From Planctomycetota bacterium (GTDB lineage Bacteria > Planctomycetota > JAJSAM01 > JAJVHW01), in the NCBI GenBank assembly GCA_021776825.1, contig JAJFFG010000093.1, forward strand, positions 163,828 through 227,827: DNA of 64,000 nucleotides, given 5' to 3'. The position numbers and the translations under genes were made by a program. The notes beneath the pieces were generated by a model, which was given only the letters and a program-made list of their open reading frames with translations, was not told the origin of the DNA and did no database searches. Below are positions 51,712-61,666 of this stretch, piece by piece. Numbering within the stretch: position 1 is the stretch's first letter; every line of letters begins with the position of its first letter.

Positions 51712-54700
51712 CTACTCCGCCTCGTCGTTCGCCTCGGCGTCGCCGGGACGAACCTTCCACGCCTGCTTCGAGACTGTGCTCGCGCGGATGAGTCCCTCGC
51801 GGAACTCGGCGTAGCGCTCTTTCTTGATGCGCGTGCCGCGCAGCTCGAGGTTGCGCGCGAGCGTGAGCTTCGCGCCATCGGAGGTCGCAGCCGACGTGAA
51901 CGCGGCCTCGTCCATCTGCAGGTCGACGTCCTCGGGAGCCGCCTCGAGTGACCAGCCCTCGGGCAGGACGTACTGCACGTTCAGGCGCATCGAGACCGGC
52001 GTCTGGAGGATGAGATCGTGCTCGCGCTCGGGGCGCCGCACCATGCCCGTCACGTCGCCCATGAACTGGAGGAACTCGGACGGCAGTTCGCGTACCTCGC
52101 CGGAGCCCTTGACGAAACGCTCGACGTCGAACGTCAGGCGGACGGACTCGAAGGGCTCGGAGTAGTCGGCGAGGTCGTCGAAGTCGAACTCGCCGAGCTT
52201 CACCTTGCCGAACGTGCCGGCGAGGATGCCGTTCAGCATCAGCGCGCGCTGACCCTCGATGCTGAACCTGCGACGGATCATCATCGCGATGTCGCCGCGG
52301 AACTTGATCGAGCCCTTCACCTGAGCTGAGCCGTCCGCGTTCACGGTCACGGTCCAGTCCTGGTCGATGCCCGTGTCGTCGACAGTGCCGAGCGGGATCT
52401 GCGAGATCTCGCCGCCGTCGGGCTTCACGATCAGCACCTTGCCACCGCGATCGGTACCGTCGGTGAAGTCGATGTGGCTGTACTGGTTGGTGCCGTCGAG
52501 GTAGAGCGGCGTGCCGTTGCCGTCGTAGTCCGGCACGAACGTGATGCAGTGGTTGAAGTGCTGCACCATCGCGAGCGAGAAGTCCTCCTCGCTGCGGGCC
52601 CGCTCACGCATGACGAGCACGGGGAAGGCCTCGATGCCGACCTCGCGGAGCATCGTGTTCATCAGGATGCTGACGTCTTTGCAGTCGCCCTCCTTCTTCT
52701 CGAAGATCGAGGTCGTTGTGTACGGCTTGTAGCCGTGCACGCCGAAGGACCAGGCCTGGTACTCGATGTCGTCGGTGATGAATTTGTAGATCGCCGCGAT
52801 CTTGCCGCGACGTGAGTCGACGCCCTCGACCAGCTCGGCGACCTTCTCCTTGATGGAGTCGCTCGCGATGTGCTGGTCGCGGATCATGCTCCACCACCAC
52901 TTCGAGAATGCGTCCCAGCTCTCGTACGTCGTGACCTGCACCTGCGGGAAGGACTCGCGCCGTGCCGGCATACCCTGCTCGGCGCGGATCTTCGGGGCGT
53001 TCTCGACCGTCCAGGTCTGGACGCGTGTCGCGCCGTCGTCCTTCAGCTCCTCGACCGGCTGGATCTCGATGTTCTTCGTGTTCAGGAAGAAGTCGCGCTC
53101 CGTCGGCGTGATGAGCACGTACTTCGAGTGCAGCATCGGGACCTGGTCGGCGAAGTAGTTCACGTTGCCGAAGTAGTCACCGAAGAAGCTCTGTTGGCGC
53201 TCGTCGGCGCGGAACTCCACATCAACGATGTCACCTGCCACGAGCGGCGGGAAGTCCACCATGCGGAAGTCGCCGAACGTCTGCGTCTTCGCGTCGACGA
53301 TCGAGCCGTCGGCCTTGATGACGCGCGCCGTCTTCATCTTCACGGCCTGGTTGCCCCAGGCCTGCGGGAAGTAGCGGTCGAAGCGCTTGACGCCGGCGTC
53401 GGTGAGGACCTTGGCGGCCATGTGCGTGTAGGTGCTCGACGTGCCGTCGGCGTTGACCTTGTTGATGATGTGATCGAGCAGGACGACCCAGCCGTCGTTC
53501 TCGGCGTTGTCGTACTCGCGAGCGGCCTCGATGAACGGCTCGATCGCGATGGCGTAGTCGTCTTCGTAGGGCGCGGCGCCCGGATCGAGGAACTCGACGT
53601 AGCGCTCGACGTTCTGCAGCTTCGGGTTGACGCGGAGGGCTTCGCGCATCGTCACGAGCGCGCCGTCCTGATCTCCGGCCTTCAACTGCACACGCGCGAG
53701 GGCCTGGAGCAGTTTGTCGTCCTCCGGCGCGATGTGCAGCGCCGTGCGGTAGCCCTCGGCCGCCGCGTCGTAGTCCGACAGCCCCTCGAGCAGTTCCGCG
53801 CGCCGAGTGAGAGCGCGGGTGTCGTAAGGGTTCGCACCCGTGATCGCGGCGAGCACGACCATGGCGTCGTCGCGCTCGAGGGCCTTCCCGGCGAGCTCGG
53901 CGACCTTGCGGCGCACGTCGTTCGAACGCGCATCCATCGAGAGCACGTGCTTCCACGCGTCGATCGCTTCGCGACCGCGGCCCTGGCGTTCGAGCTCGCG
54001 CGCCGCTGCACGCGCATGGCGCTCGCGGGACGAGAACGCCGGCGAGTCGAGGACGGCGCGACGCTCCTTCTCGGCGGCCGCGGTCAGTCCGCGACGCTGC
54101 AGCACGCGGGAGAGGTCGAGGCGCGCCTCGAGGTAGTTCGGGTTGATCTCGAGCGCCTTACGCAGGAACTGCTCCGCGCGCTCGAGGTTGACCAGCGAGC
54201 TCGTGTAGTAGCCGGCGAGCGCGTGGTACGCGACGGCGTAGCCGGGCTCCATCTCGAGGGTCGCCTCGCGAGCGCGCTTCTGGCGGTTCTCTTCCTTCTC
54301 GACCGACATCTCGGTCGGCGGAGACGCGGCCTCGGCGTAGTGGAACTTGAAGATCGCGTTGTCCGGGTCGAGCTCCGATGCCTGCTTCAGCAGGTTCTCT
54401 GCCTTGCGGTCGGCAATGCTGTCGAAGCCGCGCTGCAGGTGCAGGTAGCCGAGGTGGAACAGGTCGCGGGCGCTCTTGCCCTCGTTCCCCTCGCCGAGCG
54501 CGTCGTAGTAGCCCTTCGCGCCTCCGGAGATCGCGCCGTCGAACGGCGTCGCTGCCGTGCCCGCGCCGGCCGCAGCGGTCGCGTCCTCATCGGACGCGGC
54601 CCACGTGATGCCGCTGAGCGGGGCGCCGTCGGGAGCGGTCAGACGGGCGCGGAAGCCCCAGGCGCCGGTCTGGTCGTGGACCTTCACGAGCACCGTGTTC

Positions 54701-55533
54701 CAGCCCTCGTTCAGCGTGACGCCGACCACGTCCTGGTCGAAGCCGAGACGGCGACGGATGTCACGCTCGAGGACCGACGCGCCGTTCCACCACGCGCGGA
54801 CGGCTTCGTCGGACCCAAGCCGCACGGTCGCGGCCTGCGCGGACTCGCTCTTCACGAACGCCACGGCGTAGGCACACGCCTGATTGTTCGGTCGCAGCAT
54901 CGCATTGAAGTTCACGAGGCCGAGGCGCTCGCGCACCGGGATCTTGCGCCACGCGACCTGGCGCTCCTTGCCGTCGTAGGACGCCGTCAGGTCGATGCCC
55001 GCCTCCGGCGGCTGCGGCACGTTGAAGCCGCGGCCGCGCTCGTTGTCGAAGGGGCCGATGATCCACCAGTCGTGGATCAGGCCGAGCTTCGCGGCGAGCG
55101 ACTCCGCACCGGCCGTGTCGCCCTCGGCGAGACGCAGCCGCGCGCGGACCCAGTCGACGTGCGCCCCCAGCACCGGGCCGAGCTGCTCGGCGCTGTAGCC
55201 GGCGAGCGTCTGGTCCGTCTCGGCGTGCTGCGTGACCGTCTCGGTCAGGCCACCGATCTTCTCGAGCAGCACCTCGGCGCGGGCGAGGTTCTTCTCGCGC
55301 TTCGCACCGCCGCCGGCGGCCTCCTGGACGGCCGCGTGGAAGGCCTCCTTGAACGTCTGCAGGGACTGCTCGAACTGCGCCTGCGCCTCCTGCTGGAGGG
55401 CCTGGTCCTCGAGCGGGTCGACCGGATCGATAACGTCCTGCGCGCTGAGCGGTGCGGCGACGAGGAGCGTGCCGAGCGCCACGGCGGCAAAGGCCGCGCT
55501 GCGGTGGATCGACGAAGTGCTGCGGTGGATCAA
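51712..55533 (-). CDS. DUF3857 and transglutaminase-like domain protein
   Basis: The 1273-aa exported protein has a signal peptide (FAAVALGTLLVAAPLSAQ), a PA14/lectin-like beta section (about 140-310), about eight TPRs (about 350-650), DUF3857 (about 670-880) and a transglutaminase-like domain. Here the nucleophile is kept: EKKEGDCKDVSIL puts Cys951 in place, with FNHCITFV and PLYLDGT offering His and Asp. TTG 55533, with GGGAGG 5 nt upstream, is a better start than the GTG at 55557. With the downstream paralogue it forms an active/inactive pair. The substrate is unknown. Confidence 0.85.
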   Translation of the reverse strand: MIHRSTSSIHRSAAFAAVALGTLLVAAPLSAQDVIDPVDPLEDQALQQEAQAQFEQSLQTFKEAFHAAVQEAAGGGAKREKNLARAEVLLEKIGGLTETVTQHAETDQTLAGYSAEQLGPVLGAHVDWVRARLRLAEGDTAGAESLAAKLGLIHDWWIIGPFDNERGRGFNVPQPPEAGIDLTASYDGKERQVAWRKIPVRERLGLVNFNAMLRPNNQACAYAVAFVKSESAQAATVRLGSDEAVRAWWNGASVLERDIRRRLGFDQDVVGVTLNEGWNTVLVKVHDQTGAWGFRARLTAPDGAPLSGITWAASDEDATAAAGAGTAATPFDGAISGGAKGYYDALGEGNEGKSARDLFHLGYLHLQRGFDSIADRKAENLLKQASELDPDNAIFKFHYAEAASPPTEMSVEKEENRQKRAREATLEMEPGYAVAYHALAGYYTSSLVNLERAEQFLRKALEINPNYLEARLDLSRVLQRRGLTAAAEKERRAVLDSPAFSSRERHARAAARELERQGRGREAIDAWKHVLSMDARSNDVRRKVAELAGKALERDDAMVVLAAITGANPYDTRALTRRAELLEGLSDYDAAAEGYRTALHIAPEDDKLLQALARVQLKAGDQDGALVTMREALRVNPKLQNVERYVEFLDPGAAPYEDDYAIAIEPFIEAAREYDNAENDGWVVLLDHIINKVNADGTSSTYTHMAAKVLTDAGVKRFDRYFPQAWGNQAVKMKTARVIKADGSIVDAKTQTFGDFRMVDFPPLVAGDIVDVEFRADERQQSFFGDYFGNVNYFADQVPMLHSKYVLITPTERDFFLNTKNIEIQPVEELKDDGATRVQTWTVENAPKIRAEQGMPARRESFPQVQVTTYESWDAFSKWWWSMIRDQHIASDSIKEKVAELVEGVDSRRGKIAAIYKFITDDIEYQAWSFGVHGYKPYTTTSIFEKKEGDCKDVSILMNTMLREVGIEAFPVLVMRERARSEEDFSLAMVQHFNHCITFVPDYDGNGTPLYLDGTNQYSHIDFTDGTDRGGKVLIVKPDGGEISQIPLGTVDDTGIDQDWTVTVNADGSAQVKGSIKFRGDIAMMIRRRFSIEGQRALMLNGILAGTFGKVKLGEFDFDDLADYSEPFESVRLTFDVERFVKGSGEVRELPSEFLQFMGDVTGMVRRPEREHDLILQTPVSMRLNVQYVLPEGWSLEAAPEDVDLQMDEAAFTSAATSDGAKLTLARNLELRGTRIKKERYAEFREGLIRASTVSKQAWKVRPGDAEANDEAE

Positions 55534-55580
55534 GGAAGCCTCCCGGTAGCGTCCCACGGAAGCGCGGGACCGAACGGATC

Positions 55581-55586
55581 ATGATA
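55581..55586 (-). promoter_or_regulatory. putative -10 box (TATCAT)
   Basis: On the minus strand GCGTATCATGATCC lies about 47 nt before the TTG start of the DUF3857/transglutaminase gene. It matches the -10 consensus at 4 of 6 positions. Confidence 0.4.
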
Positions 55587-55614
55587 CGCGGGTCACGGCG
55601 CGCGGTCTCCCAAC

Positions 55615-55856
55615 CTAGCCCGGACTATTCATGACGACTCACTCACCTGAGCGGTCCAGACCGCCGATCTCGGCGTTGCGCCTCCTCCGAGACGGGAACA
55701 GCGTCGCAGTCGTCGGCGCGCCTTGATCTCGACACTCTGTCCTCGCTCAGGACGGGCCTCTCTGCGCGTGCCGCGGACCCCGCATCCAGGCGGCTCCTGT
55801 TCTCCTAGGCGACCGTCGTCACGGAGTGCGCGAGCCTCATGAATAGTCCGGGCTAG
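55615..55856 (-). mobile_element. MITE-like element, copy B (inverted relative to copy A)
   Basis: This 242-bp copy has near-perfect ends: CTAGCCCGGACTATTCATGA at 55615-55634 and its exact complement at 55837-55856. Reverse-complemented, it matches copy A (8292-8532) at roughly 90% by eye, with substitutions clustered near the middle. It lies in the gap between the DUF3857 promoter and the 3' end of the kinase gene. No transposase is encoded. Together with the flanks the gap (55587-55919) holds no other gene. Confidence 0.9.
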
Positions 55857-55919
55857 CGGCCCTTCCCGCTCCCCTTACGACGACTGAGACCAGGCCGGGG
55901 TTCCGGTCCAGATCCCCCG

Positions 55920-58900
55920 CTACTGGATGCGGGCGATCTCGGCGACGATCTCGCGGTTCGGGCTGGTCTTCGTCAGGAACGCCTGACGCTGGTCGGAGGC
56001 CATGTGGTCGGCCACCTCCTGGATGATCTCGTAGGCCTGCCAAAGGTAGACCTGGCAGACGTCCTCGTCGCCCAGCGCGCGCGCAGCGAGCCCGGCGAAG
56101 TAGAGACCCTCGGCACGGGACGAGACGGAGAGCGCACTCCCGCCGCCGAGGGCTCGATGGGCCTCTTCGAGCTCGATCCGGGCCTTGTCTCGTCGGCCCT
56201 CCCGAGCGTGGAGCAGGGCCGCCGTGGCTCCGGCGAGGGCCGCGATGCCGGGCATCTCGAGCATCGGGGCCAGCTCGCTGGCCTCCCGCAGGTAGGTGCG
56301 CGCGGCCTCGTCGTCGCCGCCGAGTGCGGCGACCTGCCCGAGGGCCAGCAGGCTCTCGCAGCATCCGGGCCGGTACCCGATCTTCCGTCGCAGCTTGAGG
56401 GCTTCGCCGAAGCGACGGCGCGCGAGCTCCGTGTCGCCGGCCTGGACGGCGTTCTCGCCGAGTGCCTCGAGCACGGCCGACTCGAAGCGCGCGTCGTCGC
56501 TCATCCGGGCCCGATCGACCGCGGCCAGGAGCGCGGCACGGGCGTCGCCAAGCTGTCCGAGGTGCCCGGCGAGCACGCCCAGCGCAAGCAGCACGGCGGC
56601 CTCGCGCGTCGACTTCGGCAGCGCGCTGCCGAGCAGGAGCGTGCGCTCCGCGTCGATGCGCGACTCGACGTAGCGACCGAGAGCGCGCGCGAGGCCGGCG
56701 AACTGCTTGCGGAAGTCGTCGTCGAACTTCGTCCGGGCGACCTTCATCGGCTCGCCCTTGGTCATGCCGAAGCGGCCGGCCATCTCGCGGCCCTGCAGGA
56801 ACAGGCGCTGCGCGGACGGCACGTGGCCGCGGTTGAACTGCACGAGACCGAGCGACGTGATGAGCAGGCAGCGCTTCAGGTCGTTGTCGATGCCGACGGG
56901 CTGCACCCAACTGAGGGCGCGGCGCAGCACGTTGACGGCCTCGTCGTAGCGGCCCTGGCAGCGCATGGCTCCGGCCAGATTGCCGATCGCCGCGATGGCG
57001 TCGTCGCGCCGCTTGTCGCGCGATGCGTCGCGGAACGCCTCGCGGCAGATCTCCTCCGCCAGAGCGAAGTCACCGAGCTGGAAGTGGAGCGCGAGCCGCC
57101 GCTCGAAGACACGGCGCTGGAGCTGAGCCTCTGCCGTGCGCTCCACCTCGTCGGCGGCGCGGTCGAGCATCTCGCGCTGCTCGGCACGCCGGCCCTCGTG
57201 GTCGTAGACCTCGGCGAGGGCGAGGAGCACGGTCGTGCGCAGCTCGGGACCGGCCGTCTCCCCATCGTCGAGCTCCAGGAACCGCTCGGCGAGCTTGGCA
57301 GCGGTCTCGGTCGCGTACGTCGCGATCGTGTGGTCGAGCGCGGCGCGCACGTAAGCCAGCGCGGCGTCGGGGCGTCGCCCCTCGAGGAAGTGGTGCGCGA
57401 GCTCCACGGAGCGGGCGTCGTCGACCGCGGTCGACTGACGCTCGAGCGCCTCGCCGACGAGGGCGTGGTACTCCTCGCGCAGGCTCGGCATGAGCTCGTC
57501 GTAGAGCGTCTCCTGGAGCTGGTGGTGGTCGAAGCGGCAGCGGCGTCCGACGCTGCGGATGAGGCGGTGCTTACGCTCCAGTCGCGAGAGTCGTTTCAGC
57601 AACGCGATGCGCGGCACGCCGAGCAGCTCGGCCAGGATGCCCGGATCGAAGTCCATGCCCTGGACCGACGCCAGATCGAGAACCTCGCGATCCTCCTCGG
57701 GGAGCCGAGCGAGCGTCTCCTGGAGCAGTTCGCGCACGGTCTCCGGCACTTGGATGTCGAGACGCGTCCCGGACATCGTCCAACTGCCGTCGTCACGACG
57801 CCGTAGCACGTTCTCGTGCTTGAGGCTCCGCAGCACCTCGAAGATGAAGTACGGGTTGCCCTCGGTGCGCTCGAGAAGCCGGAAGCCGAGCTCCTGGACG
57901 AGGCGCTCGCTCTGCAGCGCCGCGCGGAGGAGCTGGCCGACCTCCTTGGGACCGAGCCGGCGCAGCTCGACATGATCGAAGCGAGCGTCACGCGCTCCCT
58001 GGATGAGAGTCGTCAGCGGGTGGCCGTCGACCGGCGGGCGATACGTGACGACCAAGACGATGCGACTCGTGCGGTCGTCACGCGCGAGGTAGGCGAGCAA
58101 CGAGACCTCGTGCTCACCGGCGAGATGCATGTCCTCGACGATCAGCAGGAGCGGCTGCTCCTTGGCGAGGCCCCGGAACGCTGCGGCGAAGACCGAGCGC
58201 ACCATGTCGCTCGACAGCGGCTCGCGCACGACGGGGCGTCCCTCGACGAGGGCGGCGAACTCCTCGACCGGCGCGCCCTCGGGGAGGAGTTTCGTGAGCG
58301 ACTCGAGCAGATCCCCGCCCTCGAGCTCGCGGAGCAGGGCCTCGGAGAAGACGTGGAACGGTCGCCCGCTCCCAGGCGGCGGGCACGAGCCGAACGTGAA
58401 CCCGTGGGGCGCCTCCTCCTCCGCGAGTCCGGCGGCGAACTCGTCGACGAGGCGCGTCTTCCCGACGCCGGCCTCGCCCTCGAGGAACACGATGCGACGC
58501 TCGCTGGCGGTGGCGGCATCGAACGCGCCACGCAGTCGCTTCAGCTCGTCCTCGCGCCCGATCAGCGGCGTCTCGCGTTCGACCGGGATGCGTCGCGCGA
58601 TCCGCTCGCCCGTCTCCTCCCACTCGAGCCGGCCCTGACGCTGCCACCACGTCGAGTCCTCGCCCTCCTCGAGGACGGTCAGGACCTCCTTCGCCGTCTG
58701 GATGCGCGTGTCCGGGTCCTTCTGGGCCAGGTTCGACACGAGCTGATCGAGCACCGGAGAGACGTCCGGCAACACGAGCGAGAGCCGGCGCGGTGGCTCG
58801 GTCAGCGTGCGCCGCAGCACCACCTGGAGGTCCTGGTGGTAGAAGGGATTCGTGCCGGTCAGCATCTCGTGGATGAGGATGCCGAGGGCATACAGGTCGG

Positions 58901-59552
58901 TCCGTGCGTCGACGGACTCCGGGTCGCGGAATTGCTCCGGCGACGCGTAGTGGACCGAGCCGAGGAACTGGCCGGTGAGCGAGAGCCGGATCGATGCGTC
59001 ACGGACTTTGGCCACGCCGAGGTCCATCAGCTTCACGCGATGGTCGTCGGTGATGATCACGTTCTCGGGCTTGAGATCGCGATGCGTGATCCCGGCGGCG
59101 TGAATCGACGCCAGGCCGTCGCAGACCTGGCGCGCCACCGTGACGCCGAGATCCTCGGGCACGCGGCCGAGCTCCGCGATCAGGTCGCGCAGGGTCTGCC
59201 CCTCGACGAACTCCATCGCGAGGTAGCTCGTCTCGTGGCCCCGAAGCGGTGCGGTTCCCGCGTCGAATGTGTGGACGACGTTCGGATGACGGAGCTGAGC
59301 GCCGATCTTGGCCTCGCGCCGGAAGCGCCCCGCGAAGTCGTCGGTGCCGACGAGGTGCGGGTGGAAGGCCTTGATGGCCACGCGTTCGCCCTCGGCGGGG
59401 AGGTCGCCGAACTGCCCGGCACCGGACTCGCGCACCGTGCCGAGGTAGACCGTGCCCATCCCGCCCGTGCCCAGCTCGCGCACGATCTGGTAGGGACCCA
59501 GACGCAGGCTGTCGGGCGACAGCGGTGCCATGGGCTGCGGTGGTTCGGTCAT
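55920..59552 (-). CDS. Ser/Thr protein kinase fused to AAA-type NTPase and TPR
   Basis: The 1210-aa regulator starts with a PknB-type kinase: glycine loop LGTGGMGTVYLG (27-38), Lys61 (VAIKAF), catalytic loop HRDLKPEN (157-164), DLG at 177-179 in place of DFG, and SPEQF. A linker leads to a MalT/adenylate-cyclase-like NTPase: LIGREDELKRL (330-340), Walker A GEAGVGKT (359-366) and Walker B LLLIVEDMHL. The C-terminal 450 residues are helical TPR-type repeats. No transmembrane segment is seen, so it is cytoplasmic. Such fusions are common in planctomycetes and myxobacteria. The ATG at 59552 begins just before MTEPPQ; the frame upstream is open but not coding-like. Confidence 0.93.
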   Translation of the reverse strand: MTEPPQPMAPLSPDSLRLGPYQIVRELGTGGMGTVYLGTVRESGAGQFGDLPAEGERVAIKAFHPHLVGTDDFAGRFRREAKIGAQLRHPNVVHTFDAGTAPLRGHETSYLAMEFVEGQTLRDLIAELGRVPEDLGVTVARQVCDGLASIHAAGITHRDLKPENVIITDDHRVKLMDLGVAKVRDASIRLSLTGQFLGSVHYASPEQFRDPESVDARTDLYALGILIHEMLTGTNPFYHQDLQVVLRRTLTEPPRRLSLVLPDVSPVLDQLVSNLAQKDPDTRIQTAKEVLTVLEEGEDSTWWQRQGRLEWEETGERIARRIPVERETPLIGREDELKRLRGAFDAATASERRIVFLEGEAGVGKTRLVDEFAAGLAEEEAPHGFTFGSCPPPGSGRPFHVFSEALLRELEGGDLLESLTKLLPEGAPVEEFAALVEGRPVVREPLSSDMVRSVFAAAFRGLAKEQPLLLIVEDMHLAGEHEVSLLAYLARDDRTSRIVLVVTYRPPVDGHPLTTLIQGARDARFDHVELRRLGPKEVGQLLRAALQSERLVQELGFRLLERTEGNPYFIFEVLRSLKHENVLRRRDDGSWTMSGTRLDIQVPETVRELLQETLARLPEEDREVLDLASVQGMDFDPGILAELLGVPRIALLKRLSRLERKHRLIRSVGRRCRFDHHQLQETLYDELMPSLREEYHALVGEALERQSTAVDDARSVELAHHFLEGRRPDAALAYVRAALDHTIATYATETAAKLAERFLELDDGETAGPELRTTVLLALAEVYDHEGRRAEQREMLDRAADEVERTAEAQLQRRVFERRLALHFQLGDFALAEEICREAFRDASRDKRRDDAIAAIGNLAGAMRCQGRYDEAVNVLRRALSWVQPVGIDNDLKRCLLITSLGLVQFNRGHVPSAQRLFLQGREMAGRFGMTKGEPMKVARTKFDDDFRKQFAGLARALGRYVESRIDAERTLLLGSALPKSTREAAVLLALGVLAGHLGQLGDARAALLAAVDRARMSDDARFESAVLEALGENAVQAGDTELARRRFGEALKLRRKIGYRPGCCESLLALGQVAALGGDDEAARTYLREASELAPMLEMPGIAALAGATAALLHAREGRRDKARIELEEAHRALGGGSALSVSSRAEGLYFAGLAARALGDEDVCQVYLWQAYEIIQEVADHMASDQRQAFLTKTSPNREIVAEIARIQ

Positions 59553-59729
59553 TGCGTGGTCGGCCCCTCGTCCCCGGCGCGCATCGTCGCAGGTCGGGGG
59601 GCCGACCTGCAACCAACGGAACCCCCCACGGGCACGCAGGTTGCGCCCTCTCTCCCCGTGCCGGCTCTCTCGTCCACCCGCCGCCACGTACGCGGCCCCG
59701 CGTGCGGGGTTCGCACGCCGCCGAGCGGT

Positions 59730-61646
59730 GTGCGACCGGGGTCGCGATCCAGCCTCACGGCGAGCCTGATCCGGATTGGTGGCCTGGCCGGCCTGGCGGT
59801 CGCCCTCCTGGTTTCGATGCCGACGGAGACCGCCCAGGCGGACGTCGACCGATCACGACGTCCGTTGCCCCGCGGCTGGCGCGAGGCCGCGGTCGCCGCT
59901 GGTCCGCTGGCTCTCCGAGACGGCGATCTTCTGTCGGGGACGGTCTACTCGAGTCACCTCGCGGTGCCTTACGGCGCCGAGGTTGGAATCGAGCCGGGCA
60001 CGCACCTGATCGTCGACGGCGACGTTCGACTCGAGGGGCGGCTCGTCGTGCGGGCGCCGTGGCAGCCGCTCGGCGCCTCGGTCACCGGCCCGGAGGGCGC
60101 AGCCGGCATCGATCACGAGCCGGTGATCGTCACGGCCACGGGTGATCTGACGGTCGAGGAACCGCTGATCGGGCTCGATGGCGGAGACGGGGCGTCGGTC
60201 GTGATGCTCGGCGTTGGGGGGCTGAGTTTCGGGGGCCCGAGCTCAGGGGGATCGGGCGGTCATGGGGGTGCCGGCACCGGGTTCGTCCTGTCGTGTGGTG
60301 GGACGCTCACGATCTCGGCGGACATCGTGCCCGGACGCGGTGGGGACGGCGGCGCGGCCGCGTTCGTGGGCACTGCAGGCGAGTCCGGACTGCCGGGTGA
60401 GAGCGTGGAGCGCGCGGTCGGTGGCGACGGTGGGGCTGCGGGAAGCGTCCGGCTCGAGGCGGCGCGGGTCGTGTTCTCCCTCGATGCCTTCGGCGCCCCG
60501 CTCGGCCGGATCGCGCTCCGTCGCGGTGGGCGCGGCGGCTCGGCAAATGCAGTTGCGGGAGCAGGCGGCCCGGCGACCGACGCGCGTGGTCGCGGCGGGA
60601 AGGGCGGGCGCGCGAGGGCGGACGGTGGTCAGGGCGGCGCTGCGACGCGCGTCGAGATCGTGAGCGAGGACGTCATCGCGGGTGGGCTCCCCGTGAGCGA
60701 ACTGATCGCATTGCGCGACACGGGAACCGGCGACGGGGGACAGGCTCGTGCCGTGGGCGGTGGGGGCGGGGCATCGCCCGAGCGCCTCGCAGAGACGTGT
60801 CCCGCGCGCGGAGCGAACGGTGGGCGCGGAGGCACCGGGGGCCGCGCGGACGCCCGCGGTGGTGCCGGCGGCGCGGGGGGCGGCTGGCGTGTCGTCGATG
60901 CGCGGGGCCGGGTTGTCGACCTGGCAGACCTACGCGTGGACGCTCTCGCCGGCGGTGGAGGCACCGCAACGGCTCTGGCGGGATCGGGTGGAGCCGGAGG
61001 GGCTGGCGAAGCGGGGCGTCGCCCCGGTTCGGGGGGGCGCGGCGGGCGCGCGGGGAGCGCGATCTCCCGCGGTGGAGTCGGCGGGGACGCGTGGGCCGGG
61101 CCGAATGGGGCGGGTGGAGACGCCACGTCCGTCGCGGGTCGGGGCGGTGGCGGCGGGGCCGGTGGCGAGGCCTGCTCCCGACCGGGACTGCGTGGAGCGC
61201 GAGGCGGAGCGGGTGGCCGTGGTGGGAAGGCCACGGCCCGCCCCGGGCTCGGCGGGCCGCCCGGACGTCTGGTGATCGCGGAGCGAGGCGCCGATGGCCT
61301 GCGAGGCGCTTCGGGCGCCGACTCGCCGTTCGCGGGACCTCAGGGACTGTCCGTTCGCATCGAGGTGACGCCGTCGCGTCCGCGCGTCGGTCAGAGCGGC
61401 ACGGTGCTGGTCCACCTCGCGACAGGGCTGGTCCACCTCGAGACGGGGTCGGGCGGCGACGCGCTCAACGTACGCGTGCAGGCCGAACTCGACGGGCTGG
61501 GTCTGGGCGCGCTCACGTTCGATCGCATCGACGACACCGTGACCGCCGTGTTCCCGGTCGTATTCGGCCGCAAGGGTCGCCTGAGCGCGAAGGTCGAGGT
61601 CGACGGAGAGACCGTCTCGTCGCGACGCGTTCGCGTCTCGAAGTAG
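59730..61646 (+). CDS. exported glycine-rich (PGRS-like) protein
   Basis: The 638-aa product starts at GTG 59730 with a signal peptide (SLIRIGGLAGLAVALLVSM, cleavage near AQAD). Residues about 165-530 are extremely Gly/Ala-rich, with GGxGGxGG-type repeats (GGSGGHGGAGTG, GGRGGTGGRADARGG, GGGGGAGGEA) separated by short beta segments. The C-terminal 100 residues are a normal beta domain (RIEVTPSRPRVGQSGTVLVH). No known family fits beyond compositional similarity to PE_PGRS-like and glycine-rich surface proteins. It is divergent from the kinase gene across 177 bp and converges on the lipase gene (20 bp). Confidence 0.72.
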   Translation: MRPGSRSSLTASLIRIGGLAGLAVALLVSMPTETAQADVDRSRRPLPRGWREAAVAAGPLALRDGDLLSGTVYSSHLAVPYGAEVGIEPGTHLIVDGDVRLEGRLVVRAPWQPLGASVTGPEGAAGIDHEPVIVTATGDLTVEEPLIGLDGGDGASVVMLGVGGLSFGGPSSGGSGGHGGAGTGFVLSCGGTLTISADIVPGRGGDGGAAAFVGTAGESGLPGESVERAVGGDGGAAGSVRLEAARVVFSLDAFGAPLGRIALRRGGRGGSANAVAGAGGPATDARGRGGKGGRARADGGQGGAATRVEIVSEDVIAGGLPVSELIALRDTGTGDGGQARAVGGGGGASPERLAETCPARGANGGRGGTGGRADARGGAGGAGGGWRVVDARGRVVDLADLRVDALAGGGGTATALAGSGGAGGAGEAGRRPGSGGRGGRAGSAISRGGVGGDAWAGPNGAGGDATSVAGRGGGGGAGGEACSRPGLRGARGGAGGRGGKATARPGLGGPPGRLVIAERGADGLRGASGADSPFAGPQGLSVRIEVTPSRPRVGQSGTVLVHLATGLVHLETGSGGDALNVRVQAELDGLGLGALTFDRIDDTVTAVFPVVFGRKGRLSAKVEVDGETVSSRRVRVSK

Positions 61647-61666
61647 CCGGTTTGGGCCGGGAACTA

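Noticed and set aside
52870..55584. 904-codon open frame antisense to the DUF3857/transglutaminase gene
   Set aside because: High GC keeps the antisense frame open; its translation is Arg/Val/Leu-rich without domains, while the sense frame has signal peptide, TPRs, DUF3857 and catalytic Cys.
57816..59729. N-terminal extension of the glycine-rich protein by 638 codons
   Set aside because: It is antisense to the kinase gene; the signal peptide begins after GTG 59730.
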